Positions 39,801 through 49,317 of a DNA stretch of 64,000 bases are shown here, piece by piece. How positions within the stretch are numbered: the first letter of the stretch is position 1; each line of letters begins with the position of its first letter. The notes under the pieces were generated by a model, which saw only the letters and a list, made by a program, of their open reading frames with translations, was not told the origin of the DNA and did not search any database. Both the position numbers and the translations under genes were made by a program. Origin of the DNA: Woronichinia naegeliana WA131 (GTDB taxonomy: Bacteria > Cyanobacteriota > Cyanobacteriia > Cyanobacteriales > Microcystaceae); contig CP073041.1 in the NCBI GenBank assembly GCA_025370055.1, positions 4,992,272 to 5,056,271 on the forward strand, written 5' to 3'.

Positions 39801-40097
39801 GATTTAGTCGGAGCAGATTTTGTTTTGGATATTAAAACCGATCAGGAATTTGACCCGCAGGAACACCGTTTTCAACTTTGGGCCTATGCTTACTCTTTCG
39901 ATAAATCTCAAGCCCATATCGCCTACCTCCGTCACGATCGCCTGCATACTTTCACATCTCAGGATTTAGCTAAGATTGCCATCGAGGCCGAAGACCTCAT
40001 TACCCAACTCGGCGATCGCCGCATTGATCCAACTCCCTCAGTAGCTAATTGTAGTATTTGTCCCTATTCAGTTATTTGTGAAAGTAGTGTCAGCTAA
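36831..40097 (+). CDS. AddA/UvrD-like helicase-nuclease
   Basis: The 1088-residue product is a superfamily 1 helicase fused to a RecB-type nuclease. Motifs: Q-motif LTPDQQRAA, Walker A AGAGTGKTF (21-29), VTFTNKAATELRSR, Walker B VFLIDEFQDTNP (about 350), GDEKQSIYGFRRAD (about 403), MTIHGAKGLEW, and YVALTRARDRLIL (about 805). The nuclease has TGKADLVGADFVLDIKTD (about 1000). It also has cysteines in YARCPKRF (about 887) and NCSICPYSVIC (1073-1083), the C...C-x2-C-x5-C pattern of a 4Fe-4S nuclease. It probably pairs with the AddB-like protein at 23603. Confidence 0.88.
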   Translation: MSLTPDQQRAAHAPHSVCVTAGAGTGKTFMLAARYLYHLQQGYSPLQIVAVTFTNKAATELRSRIRQTVLSQASDRSDWLAELEAAPISTFHSLAGRICREQAQIVGIPPDFTALEEWEGQLWQTEHLAAALDHLPSELYANIPYSLMREAMLAFLGDRLSAERALNCDSTQWENALKTFREKELEKLIQETIWQNAWQCFHQIIGKSGDKIEEARQIVLEAMVAIQAGENIAVKLNQIAKVDLRGGSAKSWASKEDLAEVKEHLKAMKEWVKSIEKAGLLTLTMGELDQQIVATLPDLKRAFEFVQNYLSQIKQQQRILDFNDLEVYALKALNNPNVKEYYSQRWQVFLIDEFQDTNPIQSEILSCLTSLKNSPILKDSKPLDALNSPQNSGADGAKILTLVGDEKQSIYGFRRADITIFQSWRSQINYDVALNTSFRSHENLINHINQLFQPVLNDLHQNLEADRNIAPHPAPHLEIFAVTPDPDLKPKPPVENCRQVEAERIADIIENLLQKKVPIWDKKLEEHRAIAPQDIAILSRSWSPLEIYGQALTNRQINGKPIPVVQTKGGNLLESREVKDGITLLRFLADPKDNLALIAVLRSPFFTISDRLLAELATERSEKSWWQIIQESNLSELIPVVTTLKTLLKRRRSDSPSRLLQWSDRLTGYTAVIANLPDAQRRLADWQGFIHLVRQLEMGLADVFTVVRRLQRIQAHQLALPRPPLEARNAVALMTIHGAKGLEWSVIIVPDLTRASPNDTSIIRFDPQVGVSWSLADDEGEKQKPALFTLLEQQQKQREAEEAKRLLYVALTRARDRLILTAPQTKGLGLDLLQPGIIGNFEVQRIPYEPQRITAFVAPLPPVSETIAPLLLHPVHAQGLRLPVTALTDYARCPKRFDYAHMEGHPGLTTGTTNFARELGTLTHTALEKKITQLDRLQSYQPELPTDKIAEALTLADRFRTSSTYATVQTGNWEKPLQFQRSGITFTGKADLVGADFVLDIKTDQEFDPQEHRFQLWAYAYSFDKSQAHIAYLRHDRLHTFTSQDLAKIAIEAEDLITQLGDRRIDPTPSVANCSICPYSVICESSVS

Positions 40098-40931
40098 GGA
40101 TAGGGTCATTTTAATCATTAGTTGGACTTACTTTTCTCAAGCCAAACTACGAAGCGGCGATCACGTTTGAAACAGAGACAGATTGATCGGCGATCGCCAC
40201 TTTGGTAGTGTTCTAAATCTGTAGATAAGTCATTCCCTGATAGCTTAATTCACTACAATTCAAAAAATCAATCCACAGGTTTGCAACATTACCAGAATTT
40301 GAAGTAAGCCGAGAACAATGACATGAAGATTAACAAAACGCTCAAAGGCTTCTACTTTGTTTAAAATCTGAGTCTGAACAGTTTGGGGATAGTCAGGGAG
40401 GATAAGATTGCTAGGCCAGGTCGGTAAAGTAGGAAGAGCCTTAAGCCAAAAACGATAGGCAAAGCCGCCCAAAAGATGGATTAATTGACGAAAAGTGACT
40501 TCAATCTTAAATCGGAGACCGTAAGCGGCAATAATCTCAGGTCCAGTCAAACAGAGGTCAGTAGAAAGCAGAATCAGTCTTTGTCCGTTGGGCAATTGGG
40601 TGAGGACAAACTTAACGAGCTGATGGGGACTATCCCAGTGGAACTCAAAGCACTGATAAGAAACGGAGACTTGTTGACCATAGAGCCAGACTTTAGCGGT
40701 GGGAAAATCCTCCACAAGAGCAAACAGGCTTTCTAGTTTTATTGAACTCCCCCAAAGCCGTGGTCGTCCTTTCCCCCCCAAGGTCGGAACGGAAGAAAAG
40801 GGAGCATATGCCACTGTAGAGCAACGCACTCGGGTGATGAGATGCAAGGCATTTTGGCGAAAACTTTTGAGCACTGCTCCACAAGCGAAGTAAGCATCCA
40901 AAATCACATAGCTTCCCGCCTCTGCGTAGGT

Positions 40932-42621
40932 AGGGCTTGCTGAAAAAAGCTGAAACCTTTACGGAGAAAAATAGTAGGCGAATTAAGAACCGCTAGAATG
41001 CACGAAAATAGGGTAGAATGCCTCAAAACCATTGCATTAAGAAGAGAGAAAGCAGATGTACCGAAAGCAACAGTACTCAATTGAAACACCAGAAAACTTG
41101 AAAAATCTGTTCGGCGGGCAGTTAGACGAAGAAAATCGTTGGATAGAAATGTCAAAAATGATTCTTTGGGAAGAATATGAGGAAGAATATGCAAAAAACT
41201 TCACAGAAAAAAAAGGAGCCCCAGCCAAATCATTTAGAATGGCATTAGGAGCATTAATTATCAAAGAAATTTCAGGAAAAAGTGACAGAGAAACAGTAGA
41301 ACAAATAAAAGAGAACCCTTATTTACAGTACTTTATAGGAATGGAAAGCTATAGTAGCAAAGAAGCATTTAATGCGTCAATGATGGTTCATTTTCGTAAA
41401 AAAATAGGAATGGAATTAATAAATAAAATTAATAAAGAAATAGAAAAAAAAGCGACGGGTGTAGCGTCAGAAAAAAAAGAAAATGAAGGAAAGTTATTGT
41501 TAGATGCGACTTGTACACCAGCAGATATAAAATATCCAACGGATATAGGAATATTGAATGATGCCAGAGAAAAAACAGAAAAAATAATAGATAAGCTGTA
41601 TGAAGAAATAAAAGAGAAAAGGAAAGAAAAGCCGAGGACTTATAGGGAAGTGGCAAGAAAAGAGTACTTAGCCATAGCAAAAAAACGTCGTGTGTCAAAA
41701 AAAGAAAGAAGAAAAGGAACAAAAAAACAACTAGGATATATAAAAAGAAACTTGTCTGATATAGAAAAAATGATAGAAGAGGGAGCAAAGTTAGAAAAAC
41801 TAACGAAAAAAGAGCAAGAAGAGCTTGTAACGATAGGAAAAGTGTATGAGCAACAGTTAGAAATGTATGAAAAAAAGACAAATAAAGTAGAAAACAGAAT
41901 CGTGAGTGTAAGCCAACCTCACGTGCGTCCAATAGTGCGTGGAAAAGCGGGAAAAGCAGTAGAGTTTGGAGCTAAAATATCGGCAAGTAATGTGAATGGC
42001 TTTGTCTTCTTAGACAAATTAAGTTGGGATAATTACAACGAATCGGGAGATTTACAAGCGCGAATAGAAGAATATAAAAGGGAAACAGGATGTTATCCGG
42101 AATCGGTTCATGTGGATAAAATCTATCGAACAAAAGCGAATCGAGCTTATTGTAAAGAAAGGGATATAAGAATGAGTGGTCCCCGATTGGGAAGACCGCC
42201 GAAAGAGGTGAGCAAAGAAAAAAAGAAAGAGGCACGCTCAGATGAAAGAGTGCGTAATGCCATTGAGGGTAAATTCGGACAGGGAAAGAGGAAATTTAGT
42301 CTTGGTCGAGTGATGGCCAAACTACCTGAGACCTCGGAAACGGTAATTGCGATGAACTTTTTGGTAATGCATCTTTCTACTCTACTTCAGAAGACAAAAA
42401 GTAAAAAGTTGTAGAGTCGTTTTTCTTGTGAAAAATGGTGTTAATTTTCCTCTCTTTTGTGAGGAGTGATTTGTGTTGACCTTTTTAGACAGAAAGGAAC
42501 AATAGATTAAACAAAATCTGTATTTTGATTTGTTTCCATAAGGATAAGTTATCTATGCTTTTTCAGTCCATACTTCCCTAACCCACATTTCTTTCGTTTT
42601 TTGACTTTTTCAGCAAGCCCT
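40932..42621 (+). mobile_element. IS1182/IS5-like element, copy D
   Basis: 1690 bp with AGGGCTTGCTGAAAAA ends and duplication AGGT (40928-40931, 42622-42625), inserted in the IS4-type transposase gene. Confidence 0.95.
41056..42414 (+). CDS. IS1182/IS5-like transposase (copy D)
   Basis: Complete 452-residue frame. It shares the MILWEE variant near residue 35 with copies E and H (the others have MIPWEE) and has one unique change near the end (MHLSTLL for MNLSTLL). Predicted active. Confidence 0.93.
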   Translation: MYRKQQYSIETPENLKNLFGGQLDEENRWIEMSKMILWEEYEEEYAKNFTEKKGAPAKSFRMALGALIIKEISGKSDRETVEQIKENPYLQYFIGMESYSSKEAFNASMMVHFRKKIGMELINKINKEIEKKATGVASEKKENEGKLLLDATCTPADIKYPTDIGILNDAREKTEKIIDKLYEEIKEKRKEKPRTYREVARKEYLAIAKKRRVSKKERRKGTKKQLGYIKRNLSDIEKMIEEGAKLEKLTKKEQEELVTIGKVYEQQLEMYEKKTNKVENRIVSVSQPHVRPIVRGKAGKAVEFGAKISASNVNGFVFLDKLSWDNYNESGDLQARIEEYKRETGCYPESVHVDKIYRTKANRAYCKERDIRMSGPRLGRPPKEVSKEKKKEARSDERVRNAIEGKFGQGKRKFSLGRVMAKLPETSETVIAMNFLVMHLSTLLQKTKSKKL

Positions 42622-43040
42622 AGGTAGTGCAAAGCTCCCCCATTTTCGTGACTAGAGTAGTCTTCTCTTTTTTGCTGCCTTTTTTCCCTTCCTTTGCCGT
42701 TGCTTTGGACTTGATGCCATCGTCTAGCCGCAACACTAAGGGCAAGGCAAAGCAGGCTTTTCCTGCTCCCACCAAAACACTCAAGGCATTGAAGTAATGC
42801 CCCCTTATCCATTCTGGCTTCGCCACATTTCCGGATTCTTGGTGTATACTTCAAACGTTCATAATCTGAGATTTATCAAAGCGTTGAAATCGTAAGGTGA
42901 GCAAAGAATCAAGCTCCTCCTTATATTTTACGTTAGCATCTTCAAGACATCCTGAAATTGCTGCAGAAAACTGCGTAAAATCTTCATAATATTTTGCGTA
43001 TAAACACTTCTTTTTCACAAACTTCCACAGTCTTTCAATT

Positions 43041-44730
43041 AGGGCTTGCTGAAAAAGTCAAAAAACGAAAGAAATGTGGGTTAGGGAAGTATGGACTGAA
43101 AAAGCATAGATAACTTATCCTTATGGAAACAAATCAAAATACAGATTTTGTTTAATCTATTGTTCCTTTCTGTCTAAAAAGGTCAACACAAATCACTCCT
43201 CACAAAAGAGAGGAAAATTAACACCATTTTTCACAAGAAAAACGACTCTACAACTTTTTACTTTTTGTCTTCTGAAGTAGAGTAGAAAGATTCATTACCA
43301 AAAAGTTCATCGCAATTACCGTTTCCGAGGTCTCAGGTAGTTTGGCCATCACTCGACCAAGACTAAATTTCCTCTTTCCCTGTCCGAATTTACCCTCAAT
43401 GGCATTACGCACTCTTTCATCTGAGCGTGCCTCTTTCTTTTTTTCTTTGCTCACCTCTTTCGGCGGTCTTCCCAATCGGGGACCACTCATTCTTATATCC
43501 CTTTCTTTACAATAAGCTCGATTCGCTTTTGTTCGATAGATTTTATCCACATGAACCGATTCCGGATAACATCCTGTTTCCCTTTTATATTCTTCTATTC
43601 GCGCTTGTAAATCTCCCGATTCGTTGTAATTATCCCAACTTAATTTGTCTAAGAAGACAAAGCCATTCACATTACTTGCCGATATTTTAGCTCCAAACTC
43701 TACTGCTTTTCCCGCTTTTCCACGCACTATTGGACGCACGTGAGGTTGGCTTACACTCACGATTCTGTTTTCTACTTTATTTGTCTTTTTTTCATACATT
43801 TCTAACTGTTGCTCATACACTTTTCCTATCGTTACAAGCTCTTCTTGCTCTTTTTTCGTTAGTTTTTCTAACTTTGCTCCCTCTTCTATCATTTTTTCTA
43901 TATCAGACAAGTTTCTTTTTATATATCCTAGTTGTTTTTTTGTTCCTTTTCTTCTTTCTTTTTTTGACACACGACGTTTTTTTGCTATGGCTAAGTACTC
44001 TTTTCTTGCCACTTCCCTATAAGTCCTCGGCTTTTCTTTCCTTTTCTCTTTTATTTCTTCATACAGCTTATCTATTATTTTTTCTGTTTTTTCTCTGGCA
44101 TCATTCAATATTCCTATATCCGTTGGATATTTTATATCTGCTGGTGTACAAGTCGCATCTAACAATAACTTTCCTTCATTTTCTTTTTTTTCTGACGCTA
44201 CACCCGTCGCTTTTTTTTCTATTTCTTTATTAATTTTATTTATTAATTCCATTCCTATTTTTTTACGAAAATGAACCATCATTGACGCATTAAATGCTTC
44301 TTTGCTACTATAGCTTTCCATTCCTATAAAGTACTGTAAATAAGGGTTCTCTTTTATTTGTTCTACTGTTTCTCTGTCACTTTTTCCTGAAATTTCTTTG
44401 ATAATTAATGCTCCTAATGCCATTCTAAATGATTTGGCTGGGGCTCCTTTTTTTTCTGTGAAGTTTTTTGCATATTCTTCCTCATATTCTTCCCAAAGAA
44501 TCATTTTTGACATTTCTATCCAACGATTTTCTTCGTCTAACTGCCCGCCGAACAGATTTTTCAAGTTTTCTGGTGTTTCAATTGAGTACTGTTGCTTTCG
44601 GTACATCTGCTTTCTCTCTTCTTAATGCAATGGTTTTGAGGCATTCTACCCTATTTTCGTGCATTCTAGCGGTTCTTAATTCGCCTACTATTTTTCTCCG
44701 TAAAGGTTTCAGCTTTTTTCAGCAAGCCCC
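43041..44730 (-). mobile_element. IS1182/IS5-like element, copy E
   Basis: 1690 bp, duplication AATT (43037-43040, 44731-44734). The last base of the right end is C instead of T. Confidence 0.94.
43248..44606 (-). CDS. IS1182/IS5-like transposase (copy E)
   Basis: Complete 452-residue frame with all DDE blocks. It carries the MILWEE variant also seen in copies D and H. Predicted active. Confidence 0.93.
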   Translation of the reverse strand: MYRKQQYSIETPENLKNLFGGQLDEENRWIEMSKMILWEEYEEEYAKNFTEKKGAPAKSFRMALGALIIKEISGKSDRETVEQIKENPYLQYFIGMESYSSKEAFNASMMVHFRKKIGMELINKINKEIEKKATGVASEKKENEGKLLLDATCTPADIKYPTDIGILNDAREKTEKIIDKLYEEIKEKRKEKPRTYREVARKEYLAIAKKRRVSKKERRKGTKKQLGYIKRNLSDIEKMIEEGAKLEKLTKKEQEELVTIGKVYEQQLEMYEKKTNKVENRIVSVSQPHVRPIVRGKAGKAVEFGAKISASNVNGFVFLDKLSWDNYNESGDLQARIEEYKRETGCYPESVHVDKIYRTKANRAYCKERDIRMSGPRLGRPPKEVSKEKKKEARSDERVRNAIEGKFGQGKRKFSLGRVMAKLPETSETVIAMNFLVMNLSTLLQKTKSKKL

Positions 44731-46149
44731 AATTAAATTCAAGTTAGGAGAATAAGTAGGTAAGTACAGTAACTCTATTCCTAATGATTCTGCCAACTCC
44801 TGCACAATTCGGCATTTTTGATAACGAGCATTGTCTAATACCAACGTAATCGGTATTAATAGTCCTAATTCTGCTATCTTTTCTAGGAGTTCACAAACCT
44901 GAGTTCCCGTAATATAAGAACTGTTCGTTACCATAATTACTTCATGGGTAATTGCATTTAATGCTCCTAACACATTAAAACGTTTTCTCCCTGATGGTGA
45001 CTTAATAAAAATCCTTTTGAAGCACCATATAAAATTTACAAATGCTCCCATTACAAAATGAGAGGCATCTACAAAGAAAACTGCCCTTTTTCCTGCTTTT
45101 GCCTCTTCTAGCCTTGGTTCTAGCTCTTTTTCTCTATAGCTATCCTGAGCTTCTACATCTGCTTTTGATGGAATTGTTCCCACCTTTAGACACCTCATTC
45201 CTATTGACTTTAAAAATTTTCTGACTTGCGTTGGACTTCTTTTTATTCCCGTTAATTCTTCTATTCTTTTTACTGCTTCATTTATTCTTGCTGGTGGATT
45301 TGACTCAAAATATGCCTCAATTGTCCCTTGATGCTCTGTTAACTCGCTTTTCGGGCGATTAAATTTTATTTCTTTTAGTTTTTCTATCCCGCCCTCTTGA
45401 TAATCACGGATATAGCTTGTCACCGTATTTACTGAAACTCCTGCGAATTGAGCAATTTTTTGATGAGATAATCCCTGACTTTTTAACCATAAAACTTCCA
45501 TCTTTAGCTGTACTCTAGGATGCGGGTGATTAAACCGACCGTAAGACAACAGTCTTTTGTCTTCTTCCGTAAATTCTAACTTAATCATTTCTCAGCCTCT
45601 TGACTACTTTTTCTATTTTTACTATATTATCTCTTATTTTTAAAATTCGCAACTTGTGACCGTGTTCAGTATAGTCGTTTTACCCCTGGCATCTTGCGCC
45701 CTTCTTTCCCCACTTTGATTCCATCCCCCACATACACTCGTTTTTCCTTGATTCGATATAGATTTTCATGCTGACTTACCCACTTCGACCATCCCAAGGT
45801 CAGTCCTTTGACGTTAAATGCCTTGGATTCAAACCAATGTAGTGCCTGATGGTAGTAGCTCTCTGTTAACCCTAAGGCATTGACATAGCTTGTTATTGCG
45901 CTCGGTTGGCTGTTGAGCACTACTCCCCAGGCTAATAGGATAAACCATTGGTACGTTGCTTCTCGGCTAAAGGCGGGACGGAGATTCTCTAGGATTTGCT
46001 CTAGTCGCTGACATAGTTGCATAATTGATAGATAGCACTGGCTATCGATTTTCTATATCAGCCAGTTTCGGACATAACGGCACTCTTGGGTATCGCATGT
46101 CCGATTTTCTTTTCTCACTTACCCTGCTCGAGAACTTCCCACTGTCCAG

Positions 46150-46310
46150 TGATTAATAGTTTGCACTAAATAGCTTTGAATACGGCTGTGTTTTCCTTTA
46201 GGCATTGGTTTTTGAGTGATAGTTCCCTTGCTATATTCTGAAGCAGGCTGAGTTTCAGTTAGGGTTAAAAAAGTTTCTAAAGTAATAATTCTAGATGCAA
46301 GTGTTACCAT
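46150..46310 (-). pseudogene. Uma2-family gene, 5' fragment cut by an IS4-type element
   Basis: The first about 53 codons of a Uma2 gene (ITLETFLTLTETQPASEY, KGTITQKPMPKGKHSRIQ) end at the IS junction at 46149. The nuclease-like core is gone; it is not found on the far side of the IS complex at 40293, so DNA was lost there. Confidence 0.82.
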
Positions 46311-46454
46311 TGGAAGTCACCATTAAATTTCACAAAAATCTCTTTAATATATTCAGTCTAAATTGAAACCTCTTGTTTTTAAGTGACCTAAGTTGATCCT
46401 CCTCAATCCCGATTAAAAAGAGAGATTTTTTCCAGTTTTCAAAATAGAGGTGGT

Positions 46455-47597
46455 TTATAATTGGCTAAGTTGACCATTCGGTAATAACTGAAAAGTCTTT
46501 CCTCGCCAGGTCACGCGATCGCCGATGAAACTATAACACCAAATACCAAAAGTCAGAAAATCCCGTAGCGGTGTCCATAACCAAAATTGTTTCGCAGTGG
46601 GATCTTGAAACAGGGCGATCGCGATCCAATAAGCTGTTAGATAACGGGCCAACCAAAGGATTCCAAAAACAATCCAGCCCCAACGTGACGCGTGGGTTAA
46701 AGCCAGAAAAAGACTACTCAAAACCGTTCCCTGGGTAAAAATCAGACCAACATAACCCCAAAAACGTTCAATGCGGATACACTTTTGCCAACGAGTCTGA
46801 CGACTGATCATATTTCCTAGAGTCACATTCCCTAGGTGGTGCTCCACAATATAACGAGATAAAATCACCTGATAGCCCTGGACGGTAGAAAGATAACCTA
46901 ATTGATAATCATCGGCTAAGTGGTTAACAATCTCGACCAATCCGCCAATTTTATCTAGGGTTTCCCGACGAATGGCAATGGTAGAACCTAGAGCAAAGTT
47001 CATCCCTTCTAATCGACGTGCCGTCATCACCTTGGGTAAAAATTGAGTGGCAATATCCAATGCCTCGAAACCCGCTAACCAGCCCTCGGTCACGGAATTA
47101 TATAAACAGGTGACAACACCAACTTCCGCCTCTTTGAACGGTTGTATAATTGCCTCAAGATAATCGTTTTTAACCTGAATATCACTGTCCGAAATCACGA
47201 AAAGATCGTAGCGAGCTAGATTGAAACCGTTGGCCAAGTTATTGATCTTAGGATTAATCCCTAAATGGCGATCGCTGATCACAAATTCAATGTTTAGTGC
47301 AGGAAAATCCCGTTGTAACTTTTCCACAATGGCCAAACTGGGATCTTGGGAATCTTGGAGGGTAAAAACCAGTTGATATTCTGGATAATCTTGTTGACAA
47401 AAGGATGCTAAACAATCGTAACTCTCCCAATCCAAGCCACACAAAGGTTTAAGGATAGTGACTGGCGGGGTAAAAGTCTCTGTTGGCTCGTTAGGTTGAG
47501 ATCTGAAAAAAGCGATCGTCGCGTACAGCGAAAAACCATAATACCCCAGGGCAGCAAGACAGAGCAGAAAAACAAGAACTTGTAAATACGGCACCAA
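46455..47597 (-). CDS. HpnI/ceramide-glucosyltransferase-like glycosyltransferase (GT21)
   Basis: The 380-residue membrane-bound glycosyltransferase has an N-terminal membrane helix (VLVFLLCLAALGYYGFSLYA), a GT-A domain starting PPVTILKPLCGLD, DSD (about 133), LADDYQ (about 230) and the RQTRWQ (Q/R)xxRW motif (about 262), then several C-terminal hydrophobic segments. This D1-D2-D3-(Q/R)xxRW pattern is that of GT21 enzymes. The bacterial members include HpnI, which adds N-acetylglucosamine to bacteriohopanetetrol. The substrate here is inference; no other hopanoid gene is in the window. Confidence 0.8.
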   Translation of the reverse strand: MVPYLQVLVFLLCLAALGYYGFSLYATIAFFRSQPNEPTETFTPPVTILKPLCGLDWESYDCLASFCQQDYPEYQLVFTLQDSQDPSLAIVEKLQRDFPALNIEFVISDRHLGINPKINNLANGFNLARYDLFVISDSDIQVKNDYLEAIIQPFKEAEVGVVTCLYNSVTEGWLAGFEALDIATQFLPKVMTARRLEGMNFALGSTIAIRRETLDKIGGLVEIVNHLADDYQLGYLSTVQGYQVILSRYIVEHHLGNVTLGNMISRQTRWQKCIRIERFWGYVGLIFTQGTVLSSLFLALTHASRWGWIVFGILWLARYLTAYWIAIALFQDPTAKQFWLWTPLRDFLTFGIWCYSFIGDRVTWRGKTFQLLPNGQLSQL

Positions 47598-47961
47598 TGA
47601 TGATCAGGCAAAAGTATTAATTTCCCCAGTATAACAAGCTCTTACCATAGCAAGGAAACCCTGGAAACCACATTCCGCCAGTTGTCGAAGAAGCAGGATA
47701 GTTTATGCGAGCTAGTGTGAATCGTCAACGTCAACAGGGCGAACGTATCTTATTTTTGAAAGGTAGGCTGGATAAGGGTTTCCGAGATCATGATTGATTT
47801 TTTATGAAACGCTGAAAGTCTTATCAGATAAGGAGTCTAGAATTTAGAGGCGTTTGCCCTGCGTCAATACCAAAGCTCGTAGACTCAAAATAGTTCTACC
47901 TGTAAATAATTCGTTGATAGATTATCCTGTGAAACGGTACGATAGGGCTTTCGATCTCGTG
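47598..47961. other. 364-bp gap with a short ISKra4-like relic
   Basis: No gene is seen. The stretch 47863-47895 (TCAATACCAAAGCTCGTA and following) matches the conserved 3' coding region of the ISKra4-like elements (compare 57571-57603) with a few differences, so a decayed relative once lay here. The rest shows nothing recognisable. Confidence 0.5.
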
Positions 47962-48289
47962 TCAGATGTAATCAACGAAAATTTTACAGCAAGAAAAAAT
48001 AACACCGCCAATTTCCACTAAACCCGAACCGCCGCCTAAAAATCGAGTGGCGATCGCACCAATTAAGGTAAAATTAATCCCTAATAAAATCAGTTTTAGC
48101 GTTTTCGCCAACCAATCCCAACGATTCAGAGGATGGGAAGATTTCCTACTATCCAAGTACCACCACCAGACTTGGTCAGAAATTAGTAAACTCTCCCGAT
48201 ATTCAGCCAAATCAAGAACTAAGGAGTGTATTATAATTCTCCAGAGCAACCTGTAGAGGAGTCGGTTTAGGAGAAAGAGACTTCATCAT
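47962..48289 (-). pseudogene. small membrane protein of unknown function, frameshifted
   Basis: A plausible start at 48289 (MMKSLSPKPTPLQVALENYN) runs into a stop near 48212, while the next frame continues directly with LAEYRESLLISDQVWWWYLD and a hydrophobic segment (LILLGINFTLIGAIATRFLG) to a stop at 47962. Joining the two by one base gives a sensible protein of about 108 residues with one or two membrane helices. Either the gene is broken or there is a base error. No family recognised. Confidence 0.5.
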
Positions 48290-48340
48290 TTATCATCGAG
48301 TTTACTCTAGAGATAATTAAAACCAATCCTTACTGAAGAC

Positions 48341-49162
48341 TTAAGGCCGATAGAGCCAAAGCGGTTGGCCACTGGTGGCCAGTTCAAATTCTAGCCAATT
48401 AACCGCATTTCCCAACTGATTAGAGCTTGAAATCTGGCTATTTAAGAGCCGCTTTAACAAAGGTTTGGGTTCTTCAATGGTATTGCATTCTGCTTTTTCG
48501 GGATCTAAACCGGCTAATTCTGCGGCCCAACGACGGGCTTCTTCTTCTGTTCCCAGGCGATCAACCACGCCTAAACTGAGGGCCTGTTGTCCCGTGAAAA
48601 TGCGACCATCGGCAAAACTTTTAACGGTTTCAATAGGTAATTTACGAGCTTCCGCCACTGTTTCCACAAATTGTTGATAGCTATCATCGATGAGATCTTG
48701 CAGAATTTTTTCTTCTTCGGGCAATAATTCTCGATCAAAGGACAAAATATCTTTGTAGGGGCCAGATTTAATGACCTTGAAGGAAACCCCAACTTTATCG
48801 AGTAATTTTTCTAGGTTATTGCCCCGTAAAATGACCCCAATACTGCCAGTAATCGTCCCAGGATTAGCCATGATTTGATTGGCTCCCATGCCGATATAAA
48901 CCCCACCGGAGGCTGAGATATTACCAAAACTTGCAACAATTTTAACGGTTTCTCCTAATTTTTTGAGAGCGTAGTAAATTTCCTGGGAGTCGCCCACTGT
49001 GCCACCAGGGGAGTCAATGCGCAGTAAGAGGGCTGGAAATTTTTTTTCTTTGACGGTTTCTAGGGCCTTGAGTACCTGTTGACGGGTATTGCCAGCGATC
49101 GCGCCACTGATTTCGATACGAGCGATTTGTTTAGTCGATTTAGGTTTAAAGGGCCAGACCAT
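48341..49162 (-). CDS. sppA: signal peptide peptidase SppA, short type
   Basis: The 273-residue product from ATG 49162 (MVWPFKPKSTKQI) is an S49 peptidase with a Ser-Lys dyad: nucleophile Ser in FGNISASGGVYIGMGA and Lys in VIKSGPYKDI. Further family blocks are LLLRIDSPGGTVGDSQEI and GSIGVILRG. It lacks the N-terminal duplicated domain of E. coli SppA and any clear membrane anchor. It degrades cleaved signal peptides or membrane proteins. The frame opens at 49177, but the sequence before 49162 does not look conserved. Confidence 0.9.
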   Translation of the reverse strand: MVWPFKPKSTKQIARIEISGAIAGNTRQQVLKALETVKEKKFPALLLRIDSPGGTVGDSQEIYYALKKLGETVKIVASFGNISASGGVYIGMGANQIMANPGTITGSIGVILRGNNLEKLLDKVGVSFKVIKSGPYKDILSFDRELLPEEEKILQDLIDDSYQQFVETVAEARKLPIETVKSFADGRIFTGQQALSLGVVDRLGTEEEARRWAAELAGLDPEKAECNTIEEPKPLLKRLLNSQISSSNQLGNAVNWLEFELATSGQPLWLYRP

Positions 49163-49317
49163 AGGGTAAAAGAGCAAAAAATAGGAGGATAACGTCCGTT
49201 CTTATCTTAACGAGGCGATCGCCAAAAGCACAGGGGATGACGAGGGGATTTGAGAAGTCGGGGTAGATTTGCTGATAGGATAGGGAAATTTGGGATTATG
49301 AGGGGAAAAACGCCACC

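Larger units (their letters stand above)
42851..45588 (-). pseudogene. IS630-family transposase (type a), interrupted by IS1182-like copy E
   Basis: Start at 45588. It is continuous to the motif YSPNLNLI, just before the final catalytic Glu, where copy E is inserted; the remaining codons are at 42851-43036. The truncated 289-residue frame lacks the last catalytic residue. Substitutions against copy 1 are few (for example PARIN for PATIN). Confidence 0.9.
42847..45671 (-). mobile_element. IS630-type element a, copy 2, carrying IS1182-like copy E
   Basis: Ends TACTTCAAACG and CGTGTTCAGTA with TA on both sides (42845-42846, 45672-45673). Subtracting copy E and its duplication gives 1131 bp, exactly as copy 1. 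Confidence 0.93.
40293..46022 (-). pseudogene. IS4-superfamily transposase, in three pieces
   Basis: The native start MQLCQRLEQIL is at 46022. The pieces 45674-46022, 42626-42844 and 40293-40927 together cover the protein up to LGLLQIL. The C-terminal about 55 residues are absent, and ten foreign codons follow to a stop at 40260. Confidence 0.88.
40293..46149 (-). mobile_element. IS4-superfamily element, copy 2, interrupted twice and truncated
   Basis: The 5' end (AACTTCCCACTGTCCAG, to 46149) is intact and cuts a Uma2 gene. It is interrupted by IS630-type a at 42847-45671 and by IS1182-like copy D at 40932-42621. Similarity to the other copies stops at about 40293, so some 370 bp of the 3' end are missing. 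Confidence 0.86.

Noticed and set aside
42549-42854. 101-codon frame mixing IS4-type and IS1182-type sequence
   Set aside because: It crosses an IS junction, so it is a product of the insertion, not a gene.
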